DNA of 15,067 nucleotides from Dehalococcoidia bacterium (lineage in GTDB: Bacteria; Chloroflexota; Dehalococcoidia; GIF9; AB-539-J10): positions 1 through 15,067 of the forward strand of contig JAOUDT010000007.1 in assembly GCA_029859145.1 (NCBI GenBank), read 5' to 3'. Numbering within the stretch: position 1 is the first letter of the stretch; every line of letters begins with the position of its first letter. Positions 1-7,464 of the stretch are shown here, in pieces. The translations under genes were made by a program, and so were the position numbers. The notes beneath the pieces are model-generated. The model searched no databases and was not told the origin of the DNA. It saw only the letters and a program-made list of their open reading frames with translations.

Positions 1-482
1 GCACCAAGGATTACCGCTACCAAAATCAGTGCGCCGGCAAAATTGGCAAAATAGACTATCCCCCAGTTACGCAGCAGTGCCCTTCCACTGACGCGGGTGC
101 TCAGCCATGGCGCAACTATAAGAGAGTTGCCAGTGAACAACTCTGCCCCGGCTACTACAACCAGAATAAGTCCTAAAGAGAAGGCTAAGCCTCCTAGTAA
201 CTTCCCCAGTCCAAATCCCAGGCCGATATCAGTGGTAACCAAAATGCAGAAAACTGCCCCTAGTCCAATGAAGAATCCCGCCAACAGCCCCAAGAGAGCT
301 ATACTGAGAGTATCCCTAGACGTTTTTGCCGTGCACGCATCTTCGAGCCTGCAAACCATTTGTGCTGGCTGGTATGCGTCAGGCACCAACTTGTCCAGCT
401 TCTCAGTGATGACTTCGAATCCAGGCAAATCAGTTATTTGACGTACGCTGGTCAATTTACTTGTTAACTTAGTCTGCGCCAT
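1..482 (-). CDS. focA: Formate/nitrite transporter family channel (FocA-like), C-terminus cut by window edge
   Basis: A channel of the FNT family, which moves formate (or nitrite/hydrosulfide) across the cytoplasmic membrane. The minus-strand frame opens with ATG at 482 and stays open to base 1, giving 160 codons of a family usually about 270-290 residues long. About 55 cytoplasmic residues precede hydrophobic segments near residues 57-80, 90-112 and 140-160. The strongest family marks are GAELFTGN followed by APWLS, then RNWGIVYFANFAGA, as in FocA/FdhC proteins. A GGAG Shine-Dalgarno lies about 9 bases before the ATG. It is 18 bases downstream of the small protein at 501-785, so the two are probably co-transcribed. 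Formate is the likely substrate because a formate dehydrogenase lies about 3 kb away; this is inference, as the selectivity residues are only partly visible. Confidence 0.93.
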   Translation of the reverse strand, partial: MAQTKLTSKLTSVRQITDLPGFEVITEKLDKLVPDAYQPAQMVCRLEDACTAKTSRDTLSIALLGLLAGFFIGLGAVFCILVTTDIGLGFGLGKLLGGLAFSLGLILVVVAGAELFTGNSLIVAPWLSTRVSGRALLRNWGIVYFANFAGALILVAVILG

Positions 483-500
483 TGTCCTAGCTCCTTCCAT

Positions 501-785
501 TCACCATTTTTCTTGAGCCAAACGGGACCAAAGCCAGGTAGCCAGTTTTTCGTCCAGCTTGCCGACCCAAGATTCTATTCTCTTGATGTCTCCGCTGGCC
601 AGAGCAGCTACCTCCTCGGCAGTCAACGAGTAATACTCTCTGAGAGCTTCCTGAGGGTCCTCAGCCAGTCGTGCCAAGAATTCCGATTCTGTAGCAGCTC
701 TTCTCAGGACAGCAACCAACTCCTCTCTACCTGCCACCACCTCTCCACCAACCTTTTCTTTCTTCTCCGTAAATACCTTAGCCAT
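501..785 (-). CDS. Small conserved protein, NHLP/Nif11-leader-like (Os1348-type), next to focA
   Basis: A 94-residue soluble protein of unknown function. Residues about 20-65 follow a pattern I associate with NHLP-type (nitrile-hydratase-like or Nif11-like) leader peptides and the related Os1348 family: an amphipathic helix, F-x-x-x-L, D-P-x-x-A-L, a tyrosine pair, L-T-x-E-E-x-A-A-L. After this comes SGDIKRIESWVGKLDE and a Trp-rich tail ending in EKW. There is no Gly-rich or Cys/Ser/Thr-rich core peptide and no modification enzyme nearby, so a RiPP role is not supported here. The start is ATG at 785 with an AAAGGAG ribosome site 8 bases upstream. The gene is the first of a two-gene unit with focA, which suggests a role linked to formate transport or formate dehydrogenase. 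The family assignment is from memory of sequence pattern only. Confidence 0.75.
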   Translation of the reverse strand: MAKVFTEKKEKVGGEVVAGREELVAVLRRAATESEFLARLAEDPQEALREYYSLTAEEVAALASGDIKRIESWVGKLDEKLATWLWSRLAQEKW

Positions 786-905
786 TTCAGTTTCTCCTTT
801 CTTTCTTTACTTCAACCACAGTCTATCAACCGTCTATCCGCCCGCCATCGTCCATAAGTTGCAATTTGCGGTAGCACTTTAGTTACGTCCAAAAGGGCAG
901 TCGGC
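786..905. promoter_or_regulatory. Divergent control region between the focA unit and the two-component genes
   Basis: These 120 bases separate two oppositely directed units and must hold promoters for both, unless one is read from farther away. I see no convincing -35/-10 pair on either strand; TTGCAA on the minus strand (near 859-864) is the best -35-like hexamer but has a poor partner. A heptamer GTCTATC occurs twice on the plus strand, at 821-827 and 832-838, exactly 11 bases apart. Such helical phasing is typical of an operator bound by a dimeric or tandem regulator. The response regulator at 906 is the obvious candidate to bind here, by position only. Confidence 0.4.
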
Positions 906-1637
906 TTGCCCAAATACGCTCACGGACTTATAATTACTTCGAAATTAGGGACCTTGGACACGACACACAAACTAACTGTCTTGATCGCCGATGACCACCC
1001 TTTGGTGCGTGAAGCCCTGCGTCAAGCACTGGATGGTGAGGAGGACATGGAGATTGTGGCTGAGGCTGCCGATGGTGAGGAGGCAGTCAAGCTTGCCTCG
1101 GAGTTGAAGCCCGACGTGGCAGTGATGGACATCGTTATGCCCAAACTCAATGGAATTGGAGCAACCAGAAAGATCAAAGAAATTGCCCCCGACATAGCCA
1201 TCCTAATTCTCACTGCTTATGATGACGATGAGTACGTACTGGGATTGCTTGACGCCGGGGCTGCTGGTTATCTTTTAAAAAGCGCCAGAGGACGTGATTT
1301 AGCTGGAGCTATTCGGGCTATAAAGTCAGGTGAATCAGTGCTCCACCCCAAAATCATCGCCAAGCTCCTGAAGCGAGCTATGGTAGCACCGGTTGAAGAA
1401 CACAAGGCATCTGAAATACTGAGCGAGCGCGAATCAGAGATACTCAAGTTGGTTGCCATGGGAATGAGCAACCGAGAGATAGCAGAGAAACTGTTCTTGA
1501 GCGAGCGCACAATTAAAGCTCACCTGACTAACATCTTCAACAAGCTGAATGTCGCTTCGCGTAGCGAAGCAATAGTCAAAGGATTACAGTGGCGATTAGT
1601 TACTTTAGAAAATACCGAGGACAAGCTCCAGGATTAA
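906..1637 (+). CDS. NarL/FixJ-type two-component response regulator
   Basis: A cytoplasmic DNA-binding response regulator of 243 residues. The receiver domain (about residues 23-140) shows the acidic pair D29-D30, the phospho-acceptor D75 in VMDIVMP, T103 and K125. A LuxR-type helix-turn-helix follows at about 170-230, with LSERESEIL, the recognition helix region SNREIAEKL, and SERTIKAHL. The open frame begins at TTG 906, preceded by AAAGGG. A second TTG at 954 (codon 17) would give MDTTHKLTVLIADD, closer to the usual family N-terminus, so the true start is uncertain. The 3' end overlaps the histidine kinase by 49 bases, which implies translational coupling and a cognate pair. It lies between focA and the formate dehydrogenase operon, making formate or redox-responsive control of these genes plausible but unproved. 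Confidence 0.95.
   Translation: MPKYAHGLIITSKLGTLDTTHKLTVLIADDHPLVREALRQALDGEEDMEIVAEAADGEEAVKLASELKPDVAVMDIVMPKLNGIGATRKIKEIAPDIAILILTAYDDDEYVLGLLDAGAAGYLLKSARGRDLAGAIRAIKSGESVLHPKIIAKLLKRAMVAPVEEHKASEILSERESEILKLVAMGMSNREIAEKLFLSERTIKAHLTNIFNKLNVASRSEAIVKGLQWRLVTLENTEDKLQD
1554..1570 (+). other. Perfect hairpin just upstream of the kinase start
   Basis: GCTTCGC at 1554-1560 and GCGAAGC at 1564-1570 form a perfect 7-bp stem with a GTA loop. It lies inside the response regulator gene (codons for ASRSEA) and ends about nine bases before the AAGGA ribosome site of the overlapping kinase gene. It could pace ribosomes or affect access to that start. The protein motif encoded here is conserved in the LuxR family, so the structure may be accidental. 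There is no following T run, so it is not a terminator. Confidence 0.35.
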
Positions 1638-3079
1638 GAAACCCGCACCTCTGGATCATAATCGTCTTGTTCGTTCTCTTGACCATATCTCATTTCACCG
1701 AGATCTTATGGCAAATACCTTCATTTACTGAGACTTCACTCCCTACGGTTCTGGAGCTTTCCCGACACAGTTTGGAGCGGTTTCTGTATCTCCTGCTCAT
1801 TTTCTACGCAGGTTGGACGCTGGGACTCGTCGGGGGTGCCGCAGTATGGCTATCAAGCGCTGTGGCAATGCTACTTCGTACCTTCTTGATTTCTCCTAAT
1901 TTCAGAGATGCGCTGCTGGAAAGTCTCTCTGCACTCGTCATCGGTGCTCTAGCCATTACACTTATGGCAACCTACCGTCAGACTAGGCGGCAGCGAGAGA
2001 AGATAAGAAAAACTGTGAAGGATATGAAATTGGCCAGGCAAGACTATCAGGAGTTGTTCACCAACGCCAGCGATGCTATCTGGGTCCACAATTTGGATGG
2101 CGTTATCACTTTGGTTAATAAAGCTTGTGAAGAGCTCACAGGCTACCCGGTTTCAGAATTGCCCGGCAAAAATGTCCGTGAGTTTCTTACTGCGGAAACA
2201 CTGTATATAGCGAGACAGGTAAAGGATAAGTCACTCAGAGGCCAAACTATGGAACAGCGCTACGAGCAGCGTTTAGTCAAAAAAGATGGTTCTGAAGCAA
2301 TCATGCAATTAACTACCCGTCTCATTGTTAGCGATGGCAAGCCTCAGGCCTTTCACAATATGGCTCGTGATGTAACCGAGGAGAGAAGATTACAGGCTAA
2401 TTTGCAGTTCTACCTCAGGCAGGTTCTACAAGCTCAGGAAGAAGAACGTAAACGCCTTGCTCGCGAACTACACGATGATGCTTCCCAGAGAATACTACTT
2501 CTAACCCACGGTATAGATAACATCGCCTCCAAGGCCGAGAGATATCCACCTCAAGAGCTGAGAAATCAGTTGGGTAGACTATATGAATTGTCCCAGCAGA
2601 CTTACCAGGGCATTAAGCATTACGCGCAAGCCCTGAGGCCAAGCATTCTAGATGACTTGGGCCTGGTGGCAGCCATCAAATGGCTCGCGGAAGAAATACA
2701 CAAACTCAGTGGAATCGAAATTCAGGTCAAGACAGATATCATGCCGCCACTCCCTCCAGAAACACAGTTGGTCTTGTTCCGTATTGTTCAAGAATCCCTA
2801 AGTAATATTCATCGACATTCTGGAGCCTCTGAAGCGAGCATTACGGTGGAGTGCCAAGGTGATGAAATCAGGATGACGATCAGCGACAACGGCAAGGGCC
2901 TGAAGCTTCCTCGGCAGTTAAGCGAATTTGCCACCCAAGGTAAGTTGGGACTCACCGGCATGGCCGAACGAGTCCAACTAATCGGGGGAAAACTTGACGT
3001 CAGTTCTCAGGAAGGAAAGGGGACCACGATAGTGGTCACAGTGCCGACAAAGCTTCATGCTGGGAGCAGCGGTAGTTAG
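1589..3079 (+). CDS. Membrane PAS-domain sensor histidine kinase (NarX/DegS-like, HisKA_3)
   Basis: The sensor partner of the upstream regulator; 496 residues. Residues 20-128 are hydrophobic and probably form four membrane helices (about 20-38, 63-82, 84-101, 107-127) with very little periplasmic sequence, so the signal may be sensed in the membrane or cytoplasm. A short coiled linker leads to a PAS domain (about 150-265: FTNASDAIWV, ELTGYP, MARDVTEE). The HisKA_3 dimerisation helix carries the phospho-acceptor H295 in ARELHDDASQ. The HATPase domain has the N box around N406, the G1 box D433-N-G-K-G437, and GLTGMAERV near 454-462. No HAMP domain is visible. The start is GTG 1589 with AAGGA upstream, giving a 49-base overlap with the regulator. 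The ligand cannot be deduced; the PAS core has no obvious haem or Fe-S ligand set. Confidence 0.95.
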   Translation: MAISYFRKYRGQAPGLRNPHLWIIIVLFVLLTISHFTEILWQIPSFTETSLPTVLELSRHSLERFLYLLLIFYAGWTLGLVGGAAVWLSSAVAMLLRTFLISPNFRDALLESLSALVIGALAITLMATYRQTRRQREKIRKTVKDMKLARQDYQELFTNASDAIWVHNLDGVITLVNKACEELTGYPVSELPGKNVREFLTAETLYIARQVKDKSLRGQTMEQRYEQRLVKKDGSEAIMQLTTRLIVSDGKPQAFHNMARDVTEERRLQANLQFYLRQVLQAQEEERKRLARELHDDASQRILLLTHGIDNIASKAERYPPQELRNQLGRLYELSQQTYQGIKHYAQALRPSILDDLGLVAAIKWLAEEIHKLSGIEIQVKTDIMPPLPPETQLVLFRIVQESLSNIHRHSGASEASITVECQGDEIRMTISDNGKGLKLPRQLSEFATQGKLGLTGMAERVQLIGGKLDVSSQEGKGTTIVVTVPTKLHAGSSGS

Positions 3080-3197
3080 AGCAGACCAAGAAGACTGCGA
3101 CCTTTTCGTCGATGCCAATATTTTTGTTGCCTATTCTTTCCGGCCTTTGCCTATACCGGGGTGATGCTCTGCACAAAGTCTGGCTTGTTTCCAAGCT

Positions 3198-3240
3198 CTT
3201 CGCGTTCGGCGCAGAATGACAAAGGGCGACACGCTCAGGG
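3198..3240. repeat. Degenerate dispersed intergenic repeat remnant
   Basis: The 220 bases between the convergent kinase and formate dehydrogenase genes hold no credible gene. On the minus strand, 3198-3240 reads as two motif types placed together: CCCTGAGCGTGTCG, then GTCATTCTGCGCCGAACGCG with GAAG following. These resemble short repeats often scattered between genes in Chloroflexota and other environmental bacteria (CCCTGAGC...TCGAAGGG and GTCATTCTGAGCGAAGCGAAG types). The copy here is imperfect and has no coding potential of its own. I recall these motifs from experience only; whether it recurs in this genome cannot be tested from one window. Confidence 0.4.
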
Positions 3241-3299
3241 TTGCGGAACACAAATAGCCTGAGTTTCAGCTCACAGCGGCATCATTTCCACTAACGTGG

Positions 3300-6200
3300 T
3301 CAGATCTTTTCCACCTTTACTGCTGCCACCTTGAACTCAGGAATTTTGGCTACCGGGTCGAACTCGGGATTGGTGAGGATATTCGCAGCACTCTCGGCAA
3401 AATGGAAATTCATAAAAACCACTCCTAGGGGTAGTGTCTGGGTTACTTTGGCCTTAGTGATGACTTCCCCTCGCCGTGAACTGACCTTGACCTTGTCACC
3501 CTGAGCTATACCGAGCTGTGAAGCATCCTGAGGACTGACCTCCACCACACCCTCAGGCTCTATGACGTTAAGCCCCGATACCTTGCGCGTCATCGTCCCG
3601 GTGTGGAAGTGATACAGGCTGCGCCCCGTTGTGAGAATCAAGGGATAGTCGGCGTCGGGCATTTCCCTCGGGGGAATATATTTTAGCGGGATAAATCGGC
3701 CTTTCCCTCTGACACAAGTATTCGCGTGTAGTATTGACGTGCCTGGATGGTCGTCGAAGGGACAAGGCCATTGAAGTCCTCCACTTTCCAACCTCTCATA
3801 GCCTATGCCACCATAGCTCGGAGTAAGCCTACGAATTTCTTCCATTATGTCGGATGGATGATTGTAGTCAAAGCCTCTGGCCTCTAATTTCTGGGCTACC
3901 TGACAAATAATCCACCAGTCAGCTTTAGAATCGCCAGGGGGCTCGACAGCCTTTCTTACCCGCTGCACCCGACGTTCAGTATTAGTGAAGGTGCCGTCCT
4001 TTTCTGCAAAACTCGCTGCAGGCAAGACGACATGGGCATACTTCGCTGTCTCGGAAAGGAATATATCCTGCACAACTAAGAATTCGAGTCGCCCCAACGC
4101 CTCTCGAGCATGCTGGGCATCGGCGTCACTTAATGCCGGGTTCTCCCCAACTAGATACAGGGCCTTTATATCTTTGCGATGGGCAGCCTCGAGCATCTCA
4201 ACCAGAGTGAGCCCTGGAGACGACGGCAATGAACATGACCAGGCAATCCCGAACTTCTCTTTAAGCGTGGGCGGCAACGAACATCCCCAAGCAGTCTCAA
4301 ACTTCTCCCGGATGGCCCGATCACTTACTGCCTGATAGCCAGGATAGACATTGGGCAGGGCACCCATATCACAAGCACCTTGCACATTATTCTGGCCCCT
4401 GAGTGGATTGACCCCTGTCGAGGGCTTGCCTATGTTCCCGGTCAGCATTGCCAGGTTGGCAGTAGCCAGTACATTGTCAGTGCCATGCGCATGCTGAGTA
4501 ATGCCCATGGCATAGATGATCGTGGCAGGACTGTTAGTGGCAAACATACGAGCAGCTTCTACTATCTTGTCTTTTGGCACCCTGGTGACCTGCTCCACAA
4601 AATCAAGGTCAAAATCTTTTAGTGATTCCCTAAACTCATCAAAGTTCTCACATCGTCCCTCGATAAAGGCCCTGTCAAATAGCTCTTCATCCACTATGAC
4701 CCGCATCATTCCCCCCATGAGCAAAGCGACATCCGTACCGGGACTATGCTGTAGCCAGAGGTCGGCAAAGCGACACAACTCGATCTCCTTGGGGTTTACT
4801 ACGATGAGTTTGCCCTTGTTCTTTGCTGCCCTTATCATTTCAAGCCCGATCACAGGATGATTTTCTGTAGTGTTAGTGCCGATAGCCAGTATGCAAGCGG
4901 CATTGCCAATCTCGGTAATCGAGTTGGTCATCGCCCCGCTGCCGAAGCTTTGCACCAGACCAGCCACAGTAGGGGCATGGCATAAACGGGCACAATGGTC
5001 AACATTGTTGGTACCTAGCACTGCTCGGGCGAATTTCTGCATGACATAGTTCTCTTCGTTGGTGCACTTAGCTGAGGCGATGAAGCCTATCTCATCGGGA
5101 GCATATTCCCGCAATTTCTTGGCCACTAGTACCAGAGCTTCATCCCAGGATGCCTGTTTCAGCTGTCTATTCTTTCTTATGAGGGGAGCAGTCAGCCTCT
5201 CAGGATGATGGACAAACTCGGCGATGCCGTACCGTCCTTTGACACATGCCTGCCCACGATTGGCTGGACCATCCGGATCAGGTTTGGAAGACACAATCCT
5301 TTCGTCCCTCACTGCAAGCTTGAGCTGACACCCAACACCGCAATAGGGACAGATTGTGGTAACTACACGATCGGGCTCCCCCAGCCCACGGGTAGCCACA
5401 TCGGCGAGGGCACATGTGGGGCATGAATCCACGCAGGCACCACAAAATCTACAGCCAGCGTCGCGAAGCGTCTGCCCTCCCAGAGCAGCAATAGCGTGAC
5501 ACTGGAGACAGCGTTGTGCCTCAGCGACTGCCGTATCCCAATCCATTCCCTGCTCCACTTCGGCAAGACTATCAACGCGTGTCTGCGGCGCAAGATAACA
5601 AGTAGTAGCTAACTTCTCTCCTGTAGGTATGTCGTCCGACCATGCCATAGCTTCCTCAGCAGAGACAAGATGCTCAGTAATATCTCCCCTGCCCCCAAGA
5701 TACATATCAATCGACTGTGCCGCTTTCCTTCCCGCAGCAATTGCATTGATAACTAGAGCTGGACCACTCTCACAATCGCCCCCGGCGAATACGCCCTCTC
5801 TACTCGTACTTAGGTCTTTATTGGCCTTCACTATGTTTCCCCGTCCCACCTCCACCTGAAAGCCAGCAGGAACATCCGGTTGCTCGCCGATGGCAGCAAC
5901 CAAAGTATCAAGCTCAGCAACGAACTCGCTCCCCTTGATAGGAATGGGACGGCGCCTGCCACTCGAATCTGGCTCTCCTAGCTCCATACGGATTAGCTCC
6001 AGTTTCAGGTTACCATCATCTTTGAAAATCTTGGAAGGAGCCACGAGAAAGATGATTTCCACTCCTTCCTCCAACGCTTGTTCTACCTCTTCTGATTGTG
6101 CTGGCATTTCGCTCTTCGTTCTCCGGTAAAAGATGGTCACCCTTTTTGCACCAAGCCGTAAAGCAGCACGCGCAGAATCTATGGCAACGTTTCCTCCACC

Positions 6201-7400
6201 AATCACGCCCACTCTGTTTCCCACTCTCACTTCTTCTCCGAGATTAAACCGGCGAAGAAATTCCACACATCCAATTACTCCAGACAAGTCTTCTCCCCCA
6301 ACTCCTAGCTTCATTTCCTTGTGAGCACCGATGGCAAGAAATACTGCCTGGTATCCTTGTTTAAAAAGAGAATCCAAGGACTCAACCCGGCTGTTCAGTC
6401 TGATTTCCACGCCCATTTTCTCAATCTCTCGAATTTCACTGCGAAGTATATCTCTAGGAAGGCGATATTCAGGGATTCCTACCCTCATCATCCCTCCTGG
6501 CTCAGGGAGAGTTTCAAAGATGGTCACTTTGTGTCCCAGCTTGGCCAGATAGTACGCACAGGTAAGCCCGGCTGGCCCTGCTCCCACTATGGCCACGCTT
6601 TTGCCGGTTGAGGCAAGAGACTTCCTCTGTTTTTTCCAGCTCTCATCGCCATGATCAGCCGCAAAGCGCTTCAGCCTTCTGATGTGTAACGCTTTATCAA
6701 CATCTAGGCCACGTCGGCATTCCTCTTGACACGGGGCAGCACATACTCTACCCAGTACGGCGGGAAAGGGAACCCTCTCCCTTATTACTGCCAGGGCCGC
6801 GCTTGGTCTCCCCCTGGCAATAAGACGAAGATAACGAGGAACATCTATACCAGCGGGACAGGCCTTGTAACAGGGAAAGGCAATCTCGATTACGCCATTG
6901 CCCCTTATGTCATCACAGACCCGAAGACAGCGATTACACAAAATGCAGAAACTAGAATCCCGAACGAAGAACGGGTTATCTTCTAGCAGAGGCAAAGACC
7001 TGGATACGTGGACGGGTACCCCGCTCAAACCGACGTAGTCGATAGCCTTCTGAAGCTCGCATTCTTTGCTCTCGAGGCAGATATCCGCGGGCTGTCTGGC
7101 TAAAATGGCAAGCAATTTATTCTGCCGAAGCTCTTGTAGCTTTGGCGTCTTTGTACCAACTACCATTCCCTCGGAGACAGGAGTGATACAGGAGAGAACA
7201 ATGTTGCCATTTGCCTCCACCATACAAAGCTGGCAAGCCTCATCAGGAATTATCTGTGGTAGTGGTCTCAGACCAGGATAGTAGCAGAGGCTGGGAATAT
7301 AAATTCCTGTATCTCTGGCAGCCTCCAGTATCGTTCGCCCTTGTTCCGCCCGCACATCCTTACCATCTATATTGAATGTGATGATGCTTTCTTCAGCCAT
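3300..7400 (-). CDS. fdhA: Formate dehydrogenase alpha subunit with built-in GltD-like NAD(P)H/FAD module
   Basis: A 1366-residue cytoplasmic fusion (no Tat signal) predicted to interconvert formate and CO2 and pass electrons to or from NAD(P)H. Domains in order: NuoG-type [2Fe-2S] domain 1-80 (C39, C56, C59, C71); degenerate His-Cys cluster region about 95-115; one [4Fe-4S] motif (C152, C155, C158, C162); a GltD-like unit about 175-635 with its own Fe-S ligands (C177, C181, C220, C224, C228), FAD site G273-AGPAG and nucleotide site G401-GGN with YRRT 425-428, which favours NADPH; a second [4Fe-4S] motif (C650, C653, C656, C660); then the molybdopterin catalytic part with C684, C687, C691, C719 and K721. 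The catalytic residue is C807-H808, encoded TGC, so it is a Cys and not a Sec enzyme. AGGAG lies 9 bases before ATG 7400. It is the last gene after usp and DUF3786. Confidence 0.93.
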   Translation of the reverse strand: MAEESIITFNIDGKDVRAEQGRTILEAARDTGIYIPSLCYYPGLRPLPQIIPDEACQLCMVEANGNIVLSCITPVSEGMVVGTKTPKLQELRQNKLLAILARQPADICLESKECELQKAIDYVGLSGVPVHVSRSLPLLEDNPFFVRDSSFCILCNRCLRVCDDIRGNGVIEIAFPCYKACPAGIDVPRYLRLIARGRPSAALAVIRERVPFPAVLGRVCAAPCQEECRRGLDVDKALHIRRLKRFAADHGDESWKKQRKSLASTGKSVAIVGAGPAGLTCAYYLAKLGHKVTIFETLPEPGGMMRVGIPEYRLPRDILRSEIREIEKMGVEIRLNSRVESLDSLFKQGYQAVFLAIGAHKEMKLGVGGEDLSGVIGCVEFLRRFNLGEEVRVGNRVGVIGGGNVAIDSARAALRLGAKRVTIFYRRTKSEMPAQSEEVEQALEEGVEIIFLVAPSKIFKDDGNLKLELIRMELGEPDSSGRRRPIPIKGSEFVAELDTLVAAIGEQPDVPAGFQVEVGRGNIVKANKDLSTSREGVFAGGDCESGPALVINAIAAGRKAAQSIDMYLGGRGDITEHLVSAEEAMAWSDDIPTGEKLATTCYLAPQTRVDSLAEVEQGMDWDTAVAEAQRCLQCHAIAALGGQTLRDAGCRFCGACVDSCPTCALADVATRGLGEPDRVVTTICPYCGVGCQLKLAVRDERIVSSKPDPDGPANRGQACVKGRYGIAEFVHHPERLTAPLIRKNRQLKQASWDEALVLVAKKLREYAPDEIGFIASAKCTNEENYVMQKFARAVLGTNNVDHCARLCHAPTVAGLVQSFGSGAMTNSITEIGNAACILAIGTNTTENHPVIGLEMIRAAKNKGKLIVVNPKEIELCRFADLWLQHSPGTDVALLMGGMMRVIVDEELFDRAFIEGRCENFDEFRESLKDFDLDFVEQVTRVPKDKIVEAARMFATNSPATIIYAMGITQHAHGTDNVLATANLAMLTGNIGKPSTGVNPLRGQNNVQGACDMGALPNVYPGYQAVSDRAIREKFETAWGCSLPPTLKEKFGIAWSCSLPSSPGLTLVEMLEAAHRKDIKALYLVGENPALSDADAQHAREALGRLEFLVVQDIFLSETAKYAHVVLPAASFAEKDGTFTNTERRVQRVRKAVEPPGDSKADWWIICQVAQKLEARGFDYNHPSDIMEEIRRLTPSYGGIGYERLESGGLQWPCPFDDHPGTSILHANTCVRGKGRFIPLKYIPPREMPDADYPLILTTGRSLYHFHTGTMTRKVSGLNVIEPEGVVEVSPQDASQLGIAQGDKVKVSSRRGEVITKAKVTQTLPLGVVFMNFHFAESAANILTNPEFDPVAKIPEFKVAAVKVEKI
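4215..4310 (-). repeat. 48-bp in-frame tandem duplication inside fdhA
   Basis: Two adjacent 48-base units (4263-4310 and 4215-4262) encode residues 1031-1046 and 1047-1062. Both follow [RK]-E-K-F-x-x-A-W-x-C-S-L-P. The copies differ at several bases, including synonymous ones, so the duplication is not a recent assembly artefact. Related formate dehydrogenases, as I remember them, have one such KFE-AWG-LP stretch before the G-L-T-L-x-E-M segment. The added 16 residues should sit in a surface loop of the catalytic domain. Confidence 0.8.
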
Positions 7401-7464
7401 TGCCTGCTCCTTTTCTAAGCTCTCTCTGTTATGCGCGTCACCCTGTTCTTCGTGTCCAAAACTG

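Noticed and set aside
97..441. Plus-strand 114-codon open frame opposite focA
   Set aside because: It is the antisense shadow of a clearly conserved channel gene; composition is Ser/Pro/Thr-rich as expected for such shadows.
501..785. RiPP precursor gene
   Set aside because: The leader-like part is present but no core peptide and no modification or export enzymes are in the window.
513..857. Plus-strand 114-codon open frame opposite the small protein
   Set aside because: Antisense of a gene with a good ribosome site and a conserved pattern; no motif of its own.
3036..3251. 71-codon minus-strand open frame between the convergent genes
   Set aside because: It overlaps the kinase 3' end and repeat-like sequence, has no ribosome site or recognisable motif.
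3288..3299. CCAC/GTGG hairpin directly after the fdhA stop
   Set aside because: Four-base stem, no T run; too weak to call a terminator.
4980..4982. Possible selenocysteine at the formate dehydrogenase active site
   Set aside because: The codon for residue 807 is TGC, an ordinary Cys, and there is no in-frame TGA.
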